A stretch of DNA of 64,000 nucleotides from Candidatus Obscuribacterales bacterium (lineage in GTDB: Bacteria > Cyanobacteriota > Vampirovibrionia > Obscuribacterales > Obscuribacteraceae). The stretch spans positions 1 to 64,000 of the forward strand of contig JAGVLS010000025.1 in assembly GCA_020054205.1 (NCBI GenBank). Direction: 5' to 3'. The notes under the pieces were generated by a model, which was not told the DNA's origin, did not search any database, and saw only the letters and a program-made list of their open reading frames with translations. Numbering within the stretch: the stretch's first letter is position 1; every line of letters starts with the position of its first letter. A program made the position numbers and the translations under genes. Below are positions 16,901 to 25,600 of this stretch, piece by piece.

Positions 16901-17776
16901 TTCTACGGCAGCTAATAAATCGTCTGCTGATAACTGGCGAGATTTGCTTTCTAGATGTAATTTTTCATTTAAACGACGTCTACCTAAAGAACCTAAAGAA
17001 TAACGTCTGCGCTCTGTTAACTCATTAAGAGCAGCAACACCTGCTCCAACGCCAGAGCCACCGTCTGGTTTCCATGATCGTCCTAGCAATGCTAATGCTT
17101 CTTGTTGTGTAAGTTGTTTCCATTCAATTTTGCAGCGTTCTAATAATACACCTAATCGTTTTTCAATAACGGCTGGCTCAACACCCATAGCCAAAAGTAC
17201 AGTAGTGGCAGGCACCCAACCACGTTTTGGTAGCTTAATTCGGCATTTAGCTCTGCTTACTCTACCTGTTCCTGTTTCTAGATCTAACTCCATGCTAATT
17301 GGTGCACCAAGCTCTGCTAATATAAGACCTTTATATAAAAGTGATGAATTCATTTGAAAATAAATGCCAGGAGCACGTACTAATTGTCCAAGTACCACTC
17401 GCTCTGAGCCGTTAATAACAAAAGTACCTCTATCTGTAATTACTGGAACATCACCCATATAGGCAGATGATTTTCTTAATTCATTTGTTTGAGTATCTCT
17501 TAACCATAATTCCATAAGCAAACGTTTGGAATGGGTCATATTAGTTTTACGTGCTTGTTCAGCAGAAGTTGGATATCCAGAATCAGGAGCATAATCTTCG
17601 AAACGCCAATGAACTTTTCCATCCATACCCACAAATGACAGTTCAAAGCGAGGGTTAAACTCAGCAATTATTGGTGATATTTCAGTAAATAAATTACCTA
17701 AAACTTCTTCTAAAAATCTGCGATAAGAACGTCTAGGAAATTCAGCTAAATCTGGCGGTTGGAAATAAAAACTCAT
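13979..17776 (-). CDS. rpoB: divergent RNA polymerase beta subunit (RpoB) with acidic C-terminal extension
   Basis: The 1265-residue protein is a complete RpoB through about residue 1060. It has GSERVVLGQLVRAPG (123-137), the rifampicin region GNPLVQYLDQQNPLSELSHR (371-390) with FGPGG, ESPEGKNCG (425-433), GYNFEDAI (664-671), GDKLAGRHGNKG (818-829, both catalytic-site lysines kept) and GGQRMGEMEVWAIQAYG (981-997). Several near-universal positions differ: ALMGANMQRQ is ALMGGGMMRQ, ETPEG is ESPEG, KAQFGGQRF is KANHGGQRM. The last 200 residues are an acidic, low-complexity tail with no RpoB counterpart. No rpoC, rplJ or rplL is next to it. It overlaps the TPR gene by four bases. It could be a second, specialised beta subunit or a displaced sole copy. 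Confidence 0.9.
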   Translation of the reverse strand: MSFYFQPPDLAEFPRRSYRRFLEEVLGNLFTEISPIIAEFNPRFELSFVGMDGKVHWRFEDYAPDSGYPTSAEQARKTNMTHSKRLLMELWLRDTQTNELRKSSAYMGDVPVITDRGTFVINGSERVVLGQLVRAPGIYFQMNSSLLYKGLILAELGAPISMELDLETGTGRVSRAKCRIKLPKRGWVPATTVLLAMGVEPAVIEKRLGVLLERCKIEWKQLTQQEALALLGRSWKPDGGSGVGAGVAALNELTERRRYSLGSLGRRRLNEKLHLESKSRQLSADDLLAAVEYMLGLPSGIGHLDNIDSLENRHLRGVGEILTRAIRPALAQMSRSIKTRLELFEEEEVGSPNDFVDSRPFVNAINKFFAGNPLVQYLDQQNPLSELSHRRRITSFGPGGIDPNAAPTEMRDVHPSQIGRVCLVESPEGKNCGMVSYLATYCRIDDDGFMTVPYRKVVDGNVTDEIQYLTPSDDKKYTLAPPDTKVENNKILGPLVNVRRGDSFFTVTPDEVDMIGIAPQGFISVGSALIPFLEHDDANRALMGGGMMRQTLPLVKPEKPRVGTGMEKIAAGSSGHSVVAKRAGTVTHVSGTEIKVTQASGEARAYSLIRYDRTNQNTILDQRPIVEQGQKVEAGQIIADGPGSETGELALGRNLLIAFVPWNGYNFEDAIVVRRGLIRDHKLTHIEIEKHSIGVHQTLRGPELLTPELSNIASKDLEHLDERGIAKVGSYVKPGDILVAKLSPKEQKSLSAEEELLQAIFGKVAEEMGDTSLRVPHGSGGRVIDIRIFTPETTPELKAGIICEIEVLIARLCPLEVGDKLAGRHGNKGIVSIIVPDEDMPYLPDGTPVDLVLNPLGVPSRMNVGQVFETQLGLYASILNRYYRIHQFDESLSPDASFSLVSEALAEVRKLPGFEWLQEDGKSTLIDGRTGLPFDKPVLVGRQYILKLNQLVLHKINARSGLGGPYAAVTQQPVGGKANHGGQRMGEMEVWAIQAYGSSHLLNEMMTIKSDDMQGRHQAYADIVQGKEVASAGRTAAFDGLCCELRGLGMEVTLGKIVDSVQPVHDKSCTAAKKQLQDDFSVSHVEEIEENGITMLEIAAGDYEPVVHPHAEPVITSLAHKESQKKHDLMLSQEPLIDDIDPDDTSFVDAFIDNEIANVLGGENTVDLNNPEEDTILETISVPDPVSEFVAPNLSNETDTKTESPEYNQELAKSVQMSLWTEKENSMVDFPSLSELSSLPQDYSPSNEDSEDAVKAPDTLPVHQD

Positions 17777-19755
17777 TGGGCAATTACCTCTTGACTGGAG
17801 GCAACTGAGTCAGGACTAGTTTGTCCACTTTCTTCCAAAGAACGCTTGTGTATAGACATGGCATTTCTTAAATCATCTGTATATTCTCTTTTCTCAGGGT
17901 TAAGAGCGGAAGCTATGCGAAATTCAGCAATAGCCTCAGTTATTTCACCATTTGCTAATAAATTAACAGCTAGACGATGATGAATTGCTCCGTTTTTTAA
18001 ATTGCTTAGCAATAATTGTCTCAATACAGAAATAGCACCAGCATAATTTTTTGTATTTTCCAAACTGCTTAATTGTGTGAGAGCATCATTAAGTGAATTA
18101 TTTGTATTTGCTGCATCTTGCTTTGCTTGTGGCGGCAAAGAATTTGTATTGGCTTCACTAACTTTATTAACTGTTATATTAGCGTTTGTCGATAATTTAT
18201 CCGCAGCATTACTTGTAATAGGACTGGCAATAGGACTTGTCGCAGGAGTAGTTTCACTAATATTTTTTTGAGTGCTTTCAGGCGTACTTGCAGCTACATT
18301 TCTTTCAATGTGTGTAGGTTTCTCAATATGTGTAGGTTTCAAATTTTGATTTGGTATTTGAGCAGCCTTGGGCATATTTTTTGTAAAAATAGATCCGGTT
18401 TGTATCAATTTCATTCTAGCTGCCGCTTCTTGATTGTTTTTTGGATCAAGTAATACAGCAGTTAAATAAGCTTGATGGGCGCTTTGATAATCACCATTTG
18501 CTTCTAATGCTTCTCCAAGAAGAAATTGATACTTGCTGCTTCTAGGTTCTAACATCACAGCTTGACTGATTTCAGACAATGCTTCTCTCTTTAAGCTTTG
18601 AGATAAAAATGTTTCTGCTGCTAATTTATGACGTTCTGCTTTGGCATGTTGTATAGCGCGTGATAGACTTGCCCGTCCAGACGATAAAGTAGGATTATTT
18701 GGTTCTATAGCTTCTACTTTTTTATATTCGTTTTCAGCACTTAAAAAATCACCAGTTAATTGTAATGCTCCTGCTAATCCAAGATGATTATCAACAACTG
18801 ATTGATTTTGTGCTACTTGTTTGCGCCATAAATCAACTAAAGATTGTCCAGCGGTTGTATCATTTGGATCATATATAACTGCTTTTCTAAGAGATGCTGC
18901 TGCACCAGTAAAATCTTTTTGGGCTAATGCTAATAAACCTAATTGGCGATGTGCTGGACCATAATTAGCGTCACGTACTAAAGCTTGTTGAAACCAATTT
19001 ACAGCTGTATTCACTTGTCCATATCTTAAAGCCATATCGCCCATTCTTTGATAGCTAGCTGCCGATGGTTCAATTTGCATAGCAGCAAGATATTCGATGG
19101 TGGCACCTTCATAATCAGCTAACGTTATTAATTGATCGCCAGTGGCAAGTCGGACATCAGCATTATTTGGATCATGTCCTTGCTTTTTCATAGCTTCAGA
19201 TAATAATTTGCCTGCCAAACCATTATCAGAGGCGGCACTTAATGCTTTTCTAAATAAATTACAAGCACTGTTTATATCATTAGCTTTCAATCTTTCTTGC
19301 CCATAGGCAGTGCGTGCTGCTGACAAATTAATTCGATATTGTTTGTTTTGAGGTTCCAATTGCACAGCTGTTTCATGTGCTTCAATAGCTTGCGTCCACA
19401 AATTTTGTTTTCCAAATGCAACACCTTTATTATTAGCTTGGATTGCTTGGGTTTGCTTTTCTTTAGAGCCTGATAAAGCAGTTAAACGTGCTTGATTGGC
19501 TGCTTCATTTGCCTGTTTGCGAGCCATTTCTTCATTTTCTTGCTTTATTAATTCTTCTTGCCTGTAATCAGGTCTTCTTTTGAAACGACTTGAAGGTGGA
19601 ACATATTCTTGCCCAGAGCCAAAGTCTTTTTCTTGCCGCTCAATTGGCATTGGACGGCCATTTGTATTGGCAGCAATAGCTTCAGGTAATATAAAAGCTA
19701 AACTACCTATTTGCGTAATCAAAAAGCTGAACGAAACTATTGTTCTCTTTATCAT
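17773..19755 (-). CDS. exported multi-TPR protein
   Basis: The 660-residue protein has a signal peptide (about residues 1-29, ending near IAANTNGR), a charged coiled-coil stretch (about 58-95) and then many tetratricopeptide units. Examples are AIEAHETAVQLEPQNKQYR, YEGATIEYLAAMQIEPSAAS and DFTGAAASLRKAVIYDPND. After a Ser/Thr/Asn-rich linker (about 480-560) a last TPR pair is followed by the C-terminus. Such proteins scaffold envelope complexes. Its stop overlaps the rpoB start (ATGA, 17773-17776), so an exported scaffold and an RNA polymerase subunit are translated from one message, which is very unusual. Confidence 0.85.
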   Translation of the reverse strand: MIKRTIVSFSFLITQIGSLAFILPEAIAANTNGRPMPIERQEKDFGSGQEYVPPSSRFKRRPDYRQEELIKQENEEMARKQANEAANQARLTALSGSKEKQTQAIQANNKGVAFGKQNLWTQAIEAHETAVQLEPQNKQYRINLSAARTAYGQERLKANDINSACNLFRKALSAASDNGLAGKLLSEAMKKQGHDPNNADVRLATGDQLITLADYEGATIEYLAAMQIEPSAASYQRMGDMALRYGQVNTAVNWFQQALVRDANYGPAHRQLGLLALAQKDFTGAAASLRKAVIYDPNDTTAGQSLVDLWRKQVAQNQSVVDNHLGLAGALQLTGDFLSAENEYKKVEAIEPNNPTLSSGRASLSRAIQHAKAERHKLAAETFLSQSLKREALSEISQAVMLEPRSSKYQFLLGEALEANGDYQSAHQAYLTAVLLDPKNNQEAAARMKLIQTGSIFTKNMPKAAQIPNQNLKPTHIEKPTHIERNVAASTPESTQKNISETTPATSPIASPITSNAADKLSTNANITVNKVSEANTNSLPPQAKQDAANTNNSLNDALTQLSSLENTKNYAGAISVLRQLLLSNLKNGAIHHRLAVNLLANGEITEAIAEFRIASALNPEKREYTDDLRNAMSIHKRSLEESGQTSPDSVASSQEVIAQ

Positions 19756-19864
19756 CGAAGCTTTGCCCTAGTTATATAAGCACAGCTTAGCGATTTCAAG
19801 GGACATCAGTCTATTGGGGTTTATCCCACTGACTGCGTAAGATTCCCCTTAAAATTAATCTGTT

Positions 19865-21592
19865 TTAGGGAATAGTAGCGTATTGCTTTTCAATTAAGAC
19901 ATGTCCTTTGCCATCCATGGATACAGCTGGAAAAGGAGGTATAAGGACCATTTCTAAGTCTTTATTTTTATTTTTTAGATTGGGCTTTGCAGAAATAAGC
20001 GTTTTTTCTTTTGTTTCAATGCGAGAAGCATTATTTGTATTTGCTTTTAAAATAATGTCAGGTCTTAAACCTATATCTGGTACTGACGGTGTTGCCACAA
20101 GTTGATTTTTAGGATTGGCTTTAGCAATTTTTTGTCGATTTTTATGAATAGTTTTTGCTATTTTTTGTTTGTGCTTAACTTTGGCCTGATTATTTGTTTG
20201 ATTAGAAGATATTTGCGGTAATGAAATAGCACTTGGTTTTGCTGCGTAATTAAGTGGCAATACACCATGAATTGGTTGCAAACTAGTAGCAGTTAATTGA
20301 TAAAAACTAGGTTTTATATAAGCTGAAGGCTTAGAATTTGTTTTTTGCGGATCGGAATTAGGACTGCTTTGTGTAGAAGGTTTGGAAGGAGCTGCTTCTT
20401 GTTCTTCTAATTGTTGTCGTAATTGTTCTAAAGTAGCAGTTAATGCTGGTTTTGCCATTGCCATTCTTAGTCCAAAAAATAGACGGAAGTCGACACCAGC
20501 TAAACCAGGTGTATTGTGTGAATGGAAATTATAAATTGGTTCTGCTCTAACAAATGCTTGCAATCCTGGCATTTGTCTAAATAAGCGTCTGGCAATTTCA
20601 AAATCACATATAAAAGAATAATTGTTTACTGGAATAACAGCATTTTGTCTAAAAGGCTCACGGAAATTTTGTAAAAATGTGGTGGAAGCGGAAAATGTCC
20701 AGCCATTTCTTTGGTACAAAGCTCCCCATGTGTAAAAAGGATCAATTTCTTTTGTTGGAGCTTGAAAATATCTTTTGCCACGCATCTGTAATAACGCATT
20801 AACGAAAAGCACTAGTCTGGGTGTAGCTACATAAGAAAATGTAACACCTGGCAAAAAGTCAAATACAGGCTGTTGATGTAATTGATAAAGTTCTCGTGCT
20901 TGAAATTCTAATTGTAAATTACCACGACTTGTAATAGGAATATCTCTTTGGACTCCATAAGAAATTGAATGGATGACGGTATTCAATCTTACGTTATGGA
21001 ATAAGGAGTCTCTAATCATGAAATAGTTACAGAAGGCACGGGTTCTAGGATTTATTACCCAACCACCAGTAACGTTTGGTAGTACACGGAAAACCATGTC
21101 ATCGTTATTACACAAATTTAGCAAGTCCAATATTTGCCCTTGTTGAAACGCATTGAGGGTTCTAAATACGGGTGGAGGTGGCAATTGTGTTAAAAATTTG
21201 CGTTTAGTTGGAAATTGAAAAGGATTTGTTTCATATCGCAAAGAAGTTTCTACGCTAGAACTCATATAAAAACGTGAAGGCAGTCTTTGCAAAAGTCTAA
21301 GTTGTAAATTTTCGCCAAAAGTCATACGTGTTTGTATGGCAGGCAATGGTAATACGTCAGTAGGAATAATTGTTGAAGACGTAGGAGGCAAAGGAAAATT
21401 TTGTGCCAGCAATGTAGATGAGGTGGAACTGCTTGAAGGGGATGTTCCTATGCTTGGGCTACCTTGTCCATATGCAAGTTGTGGAGAGGAAAGTGTGGCT
21501 AAAAGCAAAAAACAGGATGTAATTGCCTGAATAGCCAGTTTGCTTTGGGTGTTAGTTTTTTTAGTAATCGCGGGAGCGTCTTCTATTGGCAT
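19865..21592 (-). CDS. probable outer-membrane beta-barrel protein
   Basis: The 575-residue product has a signal peptide ending near AYGQGSP and a Ser/Pro linker. About 280 residues (110-390) of alternating aromatic and polar strands with arginine-rich turns follow, as in outer-membrane barrels (LNTVIHSISYGVQRDIPI, LVLFVNALLQMRGKRYF, VDFRLFFGLRMAMAKP). The C-terminal 180 residues are a lysine- and asparagine-rich, probably disordered tail. No named family recognised. It lies 109 bases upstream of the TPR-rpoB operon on the same strand and may be its first gene. Confidence 0.6.
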   Translation of the reverse strand: MPIEDAPAITKKTNTQSKLAIQAITSCFLLLATLSSPQLAYGQGSPSIGTSPSSSSTSSTLLAQNFPLPPTSSTIIPTDVLPLPAIQTRMTFGENLQLRLLQRLPSRFYMSSSVETSLRYETNPFQFPTKRKFLTQLPPPPVFRTLNAFQQGQILDLLNLCNNDDMVFRVLPNVTGGWVINPRTRAFCNYFMIRDSLFHNVRLNTVIHSISYGVQRDIPITSRGNLQLEFQARELYQLHQQPVFDFLPGVTFSYVATPRLVLFVNALLQMRGKRYFQAPTKEIDPFYTWGALYQRNGWTFSASTTFLQNFREPFRQNAVIPVNNYSFICDFEIARRLFRQMPGLQAFVRAEPIYNFHSHNTPGLAGVDFRLFFGLRMAMAKPALTATLEQLRQQLEEQEAAPSKPSTQSSPNSDPQKTNSKPSAYIKPSFYQLTATSLQPIHGVLPLNYAAKPSAISLPQISSNQTNNQAKVKHKQKIAKTIHKNRQKIAKANPKNQLVATPSVPDIGLRPDIILKANTNNASRIETKEKTLISAKPNLKNKNKDLEMVLIPPFPAVSMDGKGHVLIEKQYATIP

Positions 21593-21988
21593 TTGAGCCT
21601 TACTACTTCTAGTGTTTCCAATTTGCTCAACTTAGCTTGTCAACCGGTGGATGAAAAGAGAATGTGCAAACCTATCCAATCTTAGTAATGTTACCCAGCC
21701 AAGAACTCTGCTTCAAGCCTTTTTCATATTTTGTTTTCTAATTAGTATATTTCCCTCTTTCCAAGAGAGGTAATTTAATATCTAATTGGTAGAGTTTAGC
21801 CATCTTTTTGCCTTATGGCTCTATTAATTCATTGATCAACTTGACTGCTAGCCAAGATTCACGTAACTTTAGCTTTTGCATGCTTACTAGGGTCGTTGTT
21901 ACAATAAGCTAGATATAGGGATTACTATTTAAGGTTTTGCTACCATCTAGAGCATTAGCTAAAAAGATAGAAATATTAGGAGTACTAA
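21593..21988. other. 396-base divergent intergenic region
   Basis: No gene is visible. It separates the divergent barrel-protein and response-regulator genes and so should hold both promoters. A short hairpin (CTCTT-TCC-AAGAG near 21758-21770) is the only structure noted, and I assign it no role. Confidence 0.5.
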
Positions 21989-22840
21989 TTGGATACAACA
22001 CAACAGGCAGGGACCAGGCCGACTGTTTTTCGCCCAAGAACAGTAATATGTGAGCGTCACGAGCTAATAAGATTTGGACTAAAGCGTGTAGTATCGGAAG
22101 TGCTTGAAATTGTCGGTGAAGCATCTGATGGGATAGCTGCCACTGAAATTATTCGTAGGTTAAAACCAGACTTTATTATTTTAGATGTAGATTTAGATGT
22201 TTTAAATGGTGTTGAAGTAACTCGACGTATTACTCAAGAATTACCTAATGCCAATATTCTTATTTTAACTGATTCATACCATGCCACTAAATATCATAAT
22301 CAATTGATTCGTGCTGGTGCTCGTGGTTTTTGCCTTAAGAGTTCTGGTCCAAGAACTTTATTTGAAGCTATAGAACAAGTAACTCGCAATTTACCATATT
22401 GCGATCCTAAGATTACTCAACTAGTAAAGCAAGCTCCATCCAGTTCTATGCCCAATACCAATCTTACTGATAGAGAAATTGAAGTATTAATTAGATTGGA
22501 CTTGCGCAATAAAGAAATTGCTGAAGAATTGGATATGAAGCTAAGAACAGTTGAAAAACATATTGAATGTATTTTGGCTAAAATGAAAGTGCCAACAAGA
22601 ACAGCAGCAGCTTTAAAAGCAGTGCAATTAGGATATGTACTTTTGCCTAAAATGCCAGGGCGCGATCCAGTTACTGGTGTAACCTATGAACATACCGTAG
22701 CTGAATTGCAGGCAGAACTAGCTGTTGCCAATGAACATTTGAAAGCATTGCTAAAACAAAATGAATTGCTGAAAGATGCTCTTACTGAAAGAACAAAATC
22801 ACCGACACAAGCATTACCGCCCTCGCCTCCACCAAGTTAA
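21989..22840 (+). CDS. NarL/FixJ-type response regulator, orphan
   Basis: The 283-residue protein starts at a TTG (21989) with AGGAG seven bases before it. The N-terminal receiver domain (about residues 17-135) keeps the phosphoacceptor aspartate in FIILDVDLDVLNG and the lysine of GFCLKSS. Its acidic pair reads CERHE instead of the usual DDH. The LuxR-type helix-turn-helix is clear (NLTDREIEVL, then KEIAEELDMKLRTVEKHI, about 160-215). A C-terminal coiled-coil tail (VAELQAELAVANEHLKALLK) and Pro-rich end are extra. No histidine kinase is adjacent. Metal binding may be altered by the changed acidic pair. Confidence 0.88.
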   Translation: MDTTQQAGTRPTVFRPRTVICERHELIRFGLKRVVSEVLEIVGEASDGIAATEIIRRLKPDFIILDVDLDVLNGVEVTRRITQELPNANILILTDSYHATKYHNQLIRAGARGFCLKSSGPRTLFEAIEQVTRNLPYCDPKITQLVKQAPSSSMPNTNLTDREIEVLIRLDLRNKEIAEELDMKLRTVEKHIECILAKMKVPTRTAAALKAVQLGYVLLPKMPGRDPVTGVTYEHTVAELQAELAVANEHLKALLKQNELLKDALTERTKSPTQALPPSPPPS

Positions 22841-22882
22841 CCAGCTAACTGGACAATATTATCTAAACTTAGGAAAGCTTTT

Positions 22883-23779
22883 GTGAAAAGACAAGTGATT
22901 GTATTGGCAATTCTTATTTGTGAGGTTATTAGTCAATTTCCTCGTGAAGCTTTTGCTATAGAGCCAGCACAAAATGATATTAGTAGCTTACGAAAAATAT
23001 CATTATCTGCCCAGAAATTCACTGGAATTACGCCAGCCACTAATATATTGCTTAGTCTTTCAACTTATCTTATTTTGAAAGCAAAATTGGGTGGATCTGT
23101 AAGGGCTAGTGTAAAAACTGAATGTTTAACAGATTTATTTTGTGGGCGCTTCGCTAAAGTTGATATTCGTCTGAAAAATAGCACTTATAACAATATTCCG
23201 CTTGGCAATCTTGGCGTTATTACACAAGGACCAATTAAATTACGTTATTTCAAGCATAAAGGACAAAGAACTGGTTTGTTGACACCACTAGTAGTGGCAG
23301 TGAGCGGCGAAGCTGATGAACGTCAGATTTCCAAAGCCTTACTAAGCGATGCTATAGCTTCAAAACTTAGATTTCTAAAATTGGATTTGCCAGGACTAGG
23401 AACTCAGCATTTGCAAATTATTGAGCCAAAAGTAAAACTAGCAAACAACAAAATATATATAGATTGTTGGCTTGTTACAGTAGGTGCTGCCAAAGATACT
23501 GGTATCAAGCTCAATATTTCAGCAACTCCACAATTGATTAAAGAGAGATTTATTGTATTGAAAGATACAAGTGTATTTTCAGATGACATTATTGAACCAA
23601 CTCAATTTGCAAAATTTGCGGAAGACTTGCTTAATCCGCTTATTGATTTAGGCAAAATGGATAAAGCTACACATGCGATACGACTAACTAATGTAGATAT
23701 TGATGAGAGTAAGGTAAGCTTTAAAGGCAATATTTTATTGGTTCCAAAACAAAGTATCCAAATAGCAGGAAAAAATTAG
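22883..23779 (+). CDS. exported DUF2993 / LmeA-like lipid-binding protein
   Basis: From a GTG at 22883 preceded by AGGAAAG the product is 298 residues with a signal peptide ending near AFAIEP. The body resembles DUF2993 proteins of cyanobacteria and actinobacteria: a helix, then VRASVKTECLTDLFCGRFAK, strands VDIRLKNSTYNNIPLGNLGV, and a late strand VDIDESKVSFKGNILL. DUF2993 proteins are thought to bind lipids at the envelope. It is followed within four to ten bases by the GerMN lipoprotein gene, so they are likely coexpressed. Confidence 0.65.
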   Translation: MKRQVIVLAILICEVISQFPREAFAIEPAQNDISSLRKISLSAQKFTGITPATNILLSLSTYLILKAKLGGSVRASVKTECLTDLFCGRFAKVDIRLKNSTYNNIPLGNLGVITQGPIKLRYFKHKGQRTGLLTPLVVAVSGEADERQISKALLSDAIASKLRFLKLDLPGLGTQHLQIIEPKVKLANNKIYIDCWLVTVGAAKDTGIKLNISATPQLIKERFIVLKDTSVFSDDIIEPTQFAKFAEDLLNPLIDLGKMDKATHAIRLTNVDIDESKVSFKGNILLVPKQSIQIAGKN

Positions 23780-23788
23780 CTCTTGTTT

Positions 23789-24325
23789 ATGTTTAATCGC
23801 ACACTAAAACCAGTATTTTTATGTTTGCTAATAATCACGCTATTTAACGCCTGTGTAAATCGTCAAGTTTTAGATGATTTGCTAAGCACTGAAGAGCCAC
23901 CTCTTGCTAAAGGTAAGGATGAAATACATGTTTATTTGGTTAAACCTAAAGGTGATGAGCTAGAGATACTTCCTGTTAAGCGTAAATTAAAGGTTTCCAA
24001 TCAAGTTGAAGCCTTGACCAAGTCTGTATCAGAGCTTTTATTAGGACCAAATAGCAATGAACAATTAAAAGGATATGGTACTGAAATTCCTAAAGGGACG
24101 ATTCTTCTAGGTGTGAAAGAAAATGTAAATGATATAGAACTAAATATCTCCAAGCGCTTTGCATTAGGAGGAGGGATAAGTTCTATTGAAACAAGGCTTG
24201 AACAGCTAAGAAGGACTGCTGCTGCTGCTGTTCCTTACAAGCCTGTTTATTTAAATGTTGAAGGTGAAAGGCTAAATATATTGGCTGGTGAAGGTATAGA
24301 AGTGCATCAACCTATTAACAGATAA
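23789..24325 (+). CDS. GerMN-domain lipoprotein
   Basis: The N-terminus has a hydrophobic segment followed by a lipobox-like LFNAC, so the protein is probably lipid-anchored. The next 140 residues match the GerMN layout: strand IHVYLVKPKGDELEILPVKR, helix QVEALTKSVSELLLGPNSNE, then IPKGTILLGVKENVNDIELNIS and a helix LEQLRRTAAAAVP. The domain occurs in spore-germination GerM and in cyanobacterial lipoproteins; its ligand is unknown. The start may be this ATG or a TTG six bases upstream. Confidence 0.7.
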   Translation: MFNRTLKPVFLCLLIITLFNACVNRQVLDDLLSTEEPPLAKGKDEIHVYLVKPKGDELEILPVKRKLKVSNQVEALTKSVSELLLGPNSNEQLKGYGTEIPKGTILLGVKENVNDIELNISKRFALGGGISSIETRLEQLRRTAAAAVPYKPVYLNVEGERLNILAGEGIEVHQPINR

Positions 24326-24413
24326 GCAATATCTGTTTCATATTATTGGATTTTTTGCTAAAATAATTGATTCAGCTATAAATTTTTTCATTTTTCAACA
24401 AATAAGGTGCGGC

Positions 24414-24623
24414 ATGAAGGAAGGCATTCATCCAAAATATTATGAAGTAACTGCAACTTGTGTTTGCGGCAACAAAGTAGAAATTGGCTCTACCAAAGAA
24501 CAAATTAGGGTTGAAATTTGTGGCAATTGTCATCCTTTTTATTCTGGACAACAAAAGATCATTGATACAGAAGGTAGAGTAGATCGCTTTGTTAAGCGTT
24601 ACAAAAAGGCAGAAACAAACTAA
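24414..24623 (+). CDS. rpmE: 50S ribosomal protein L31, zinc-binding type
   Basis: The 69-residue protein begins MKEGIHPKYYEVTATCVCGN and contains the CxC and CxxC zinc ligands (CVCG and CGNCHPFYSG), so it is the zinc-containing form. It bridges the two ribosomal subunits. A weak -10 match (TATAAA, 24377-24382) lies upstream. It converges on cdaA with nine bases between the genes; a short hairpin (AAACTAA/TTAGTTT, 24617-24634) there could end both transcripts. Confidence 0.95.
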   Translation: MKEGIHPKYYEVTATCVCGNKVEIGSTKEQIRVEICGNCHPFYSGQQKIIDTEGRVDRFVKRYKKAETN

Positions 24624-24632
24624 TCATTTAGT

Positions 24633-25598
24633 TTATTGCGCAATGCTTTTTGAAGGCATATCATCGTCTGCTTCTTTGTCTGTTTTATTTTGGCTATTTA
24701 TATCCAAGCTTTTACTATCTTTTTCACCTTGAACTTTAGCTCTTCTAGCAAATAAAGATAAAAAGGAAGATATTAAGCTGCCTGTTTTTTCTTGTCCATC
24801 GGTATGATAAACATAAGCAAGTGGATCTCGTAAATCAATTGCTTCGCTATAGCGTACTAACATACCACGACTAGCTGCAGAAATTGCCCCTGTTTCTTCA
24901 GAGACAACTATACACAGTCCATCATATATTTCTGATAAACCAATGGCTGCTCTATGGCGTGTACCATAGCGATAGCTTAGTTTGGGATTATCTGTCATGG
25001 GTAATATAACGCCAGCAGCAACGATTTTGTTTTGTCTAACAACAGCTGCTCCATCATGCAATGGAGAATTGGGAAAAAATATACTAAGCAATAAACTTGT
25101 TGAAACATCAGCATTAATAGCTGTCCCTGGACTTAAATAATCACGTTCTCCTTCTGGCGGTTCAATGACAATAAGAGCGCCTGTTTTTGTTCTGGATAAT
25201 TCTTGGACAGCAGATATTATTTGATTTATTACTAGTTTGTTTAGTTCGTGTTGGCTATCAGCTAATGAAAGATCAACTTTAAATGTTGTATGGCCCAAAT
25301 AACCAAGTCCGCGTCTAATTTCAGGTTGAAATATTACAATTAAAGCTAACACTAATACAGGAATTAATTGTTGTAATAATGAAGTAATAAGGGAAAGCCC
25401 AAGTAAAGCAGAACATATGCATACTATGGTAAGTACTAAAACCCCTTTTACCAAACGTTCTGCTTGTGTGCCACGAATTCTTTTCCATGCCCATATTAAT
25501 GCATAAAAAATGATCACTACTTCTAGTGCAATTTTGCATGCTTCAGTCCAATTTAGTAAAATTGGATTTTGCAGAAATTTTTGAAAATACTGCTCCAT
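24633..25598 (-). CDS. cdaA: diadenylate cyclase (c-di-AMP synthase)
   Basis: CdaA condenses two ATP into cyclic di-AMP, a second messenger for potassium and osmotic control. The 321-residue protein has three N-terminal membrane helices (about residues 18-85). The DisA_N domain has the FQPEIRRGLGYLG entry and the catalytic motifs SPLHDGAAVV and YGTRHRAAIGLSE (DGA and RHR). The last 50 residues are a polar tail. The usual partner cdaR (YbbR) is not here. It follows lysA by two bases on the same strand, so both share a transcript. Confidence 0.94.
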   Translation of the reverse strand: MEQYFQKFLQNPILLNWTEACKIALEVVIIFYALIWAWKRIRGTQAERLVKGVLVLTIVCICSALLGLSLITSLLQQLIPVLVLALIVIFQPEIRRGLGYLGHTTFKVDLSLADSQHELNKLVINQIISAVQELSRTKTGALIVIEPPEGERDYLSPGTAINADVSTSLLLSIFFPNSPLHDGAAVVRQNKIVAAGVILPMTDNPKLSYRYGTRHRAAIGLSEIYDGLCIVVSEETGAISAASRGMLVRYSEAIDLRDPLAYVYHTDGQEKTGSLISSFLSLFARRAKVQGEKDSKSLDINSQNKTDKEADDDMPSKSIAQ

Positions 25599-25600
25599 TT

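Noticed and set aside
24633-25598. CdaA as part of a cyclic-nucleotide defence system
   Set aside because: It is the housekeeping three-helix membrane type beside lysA, with no effector nuclease or membrane effector next to it.
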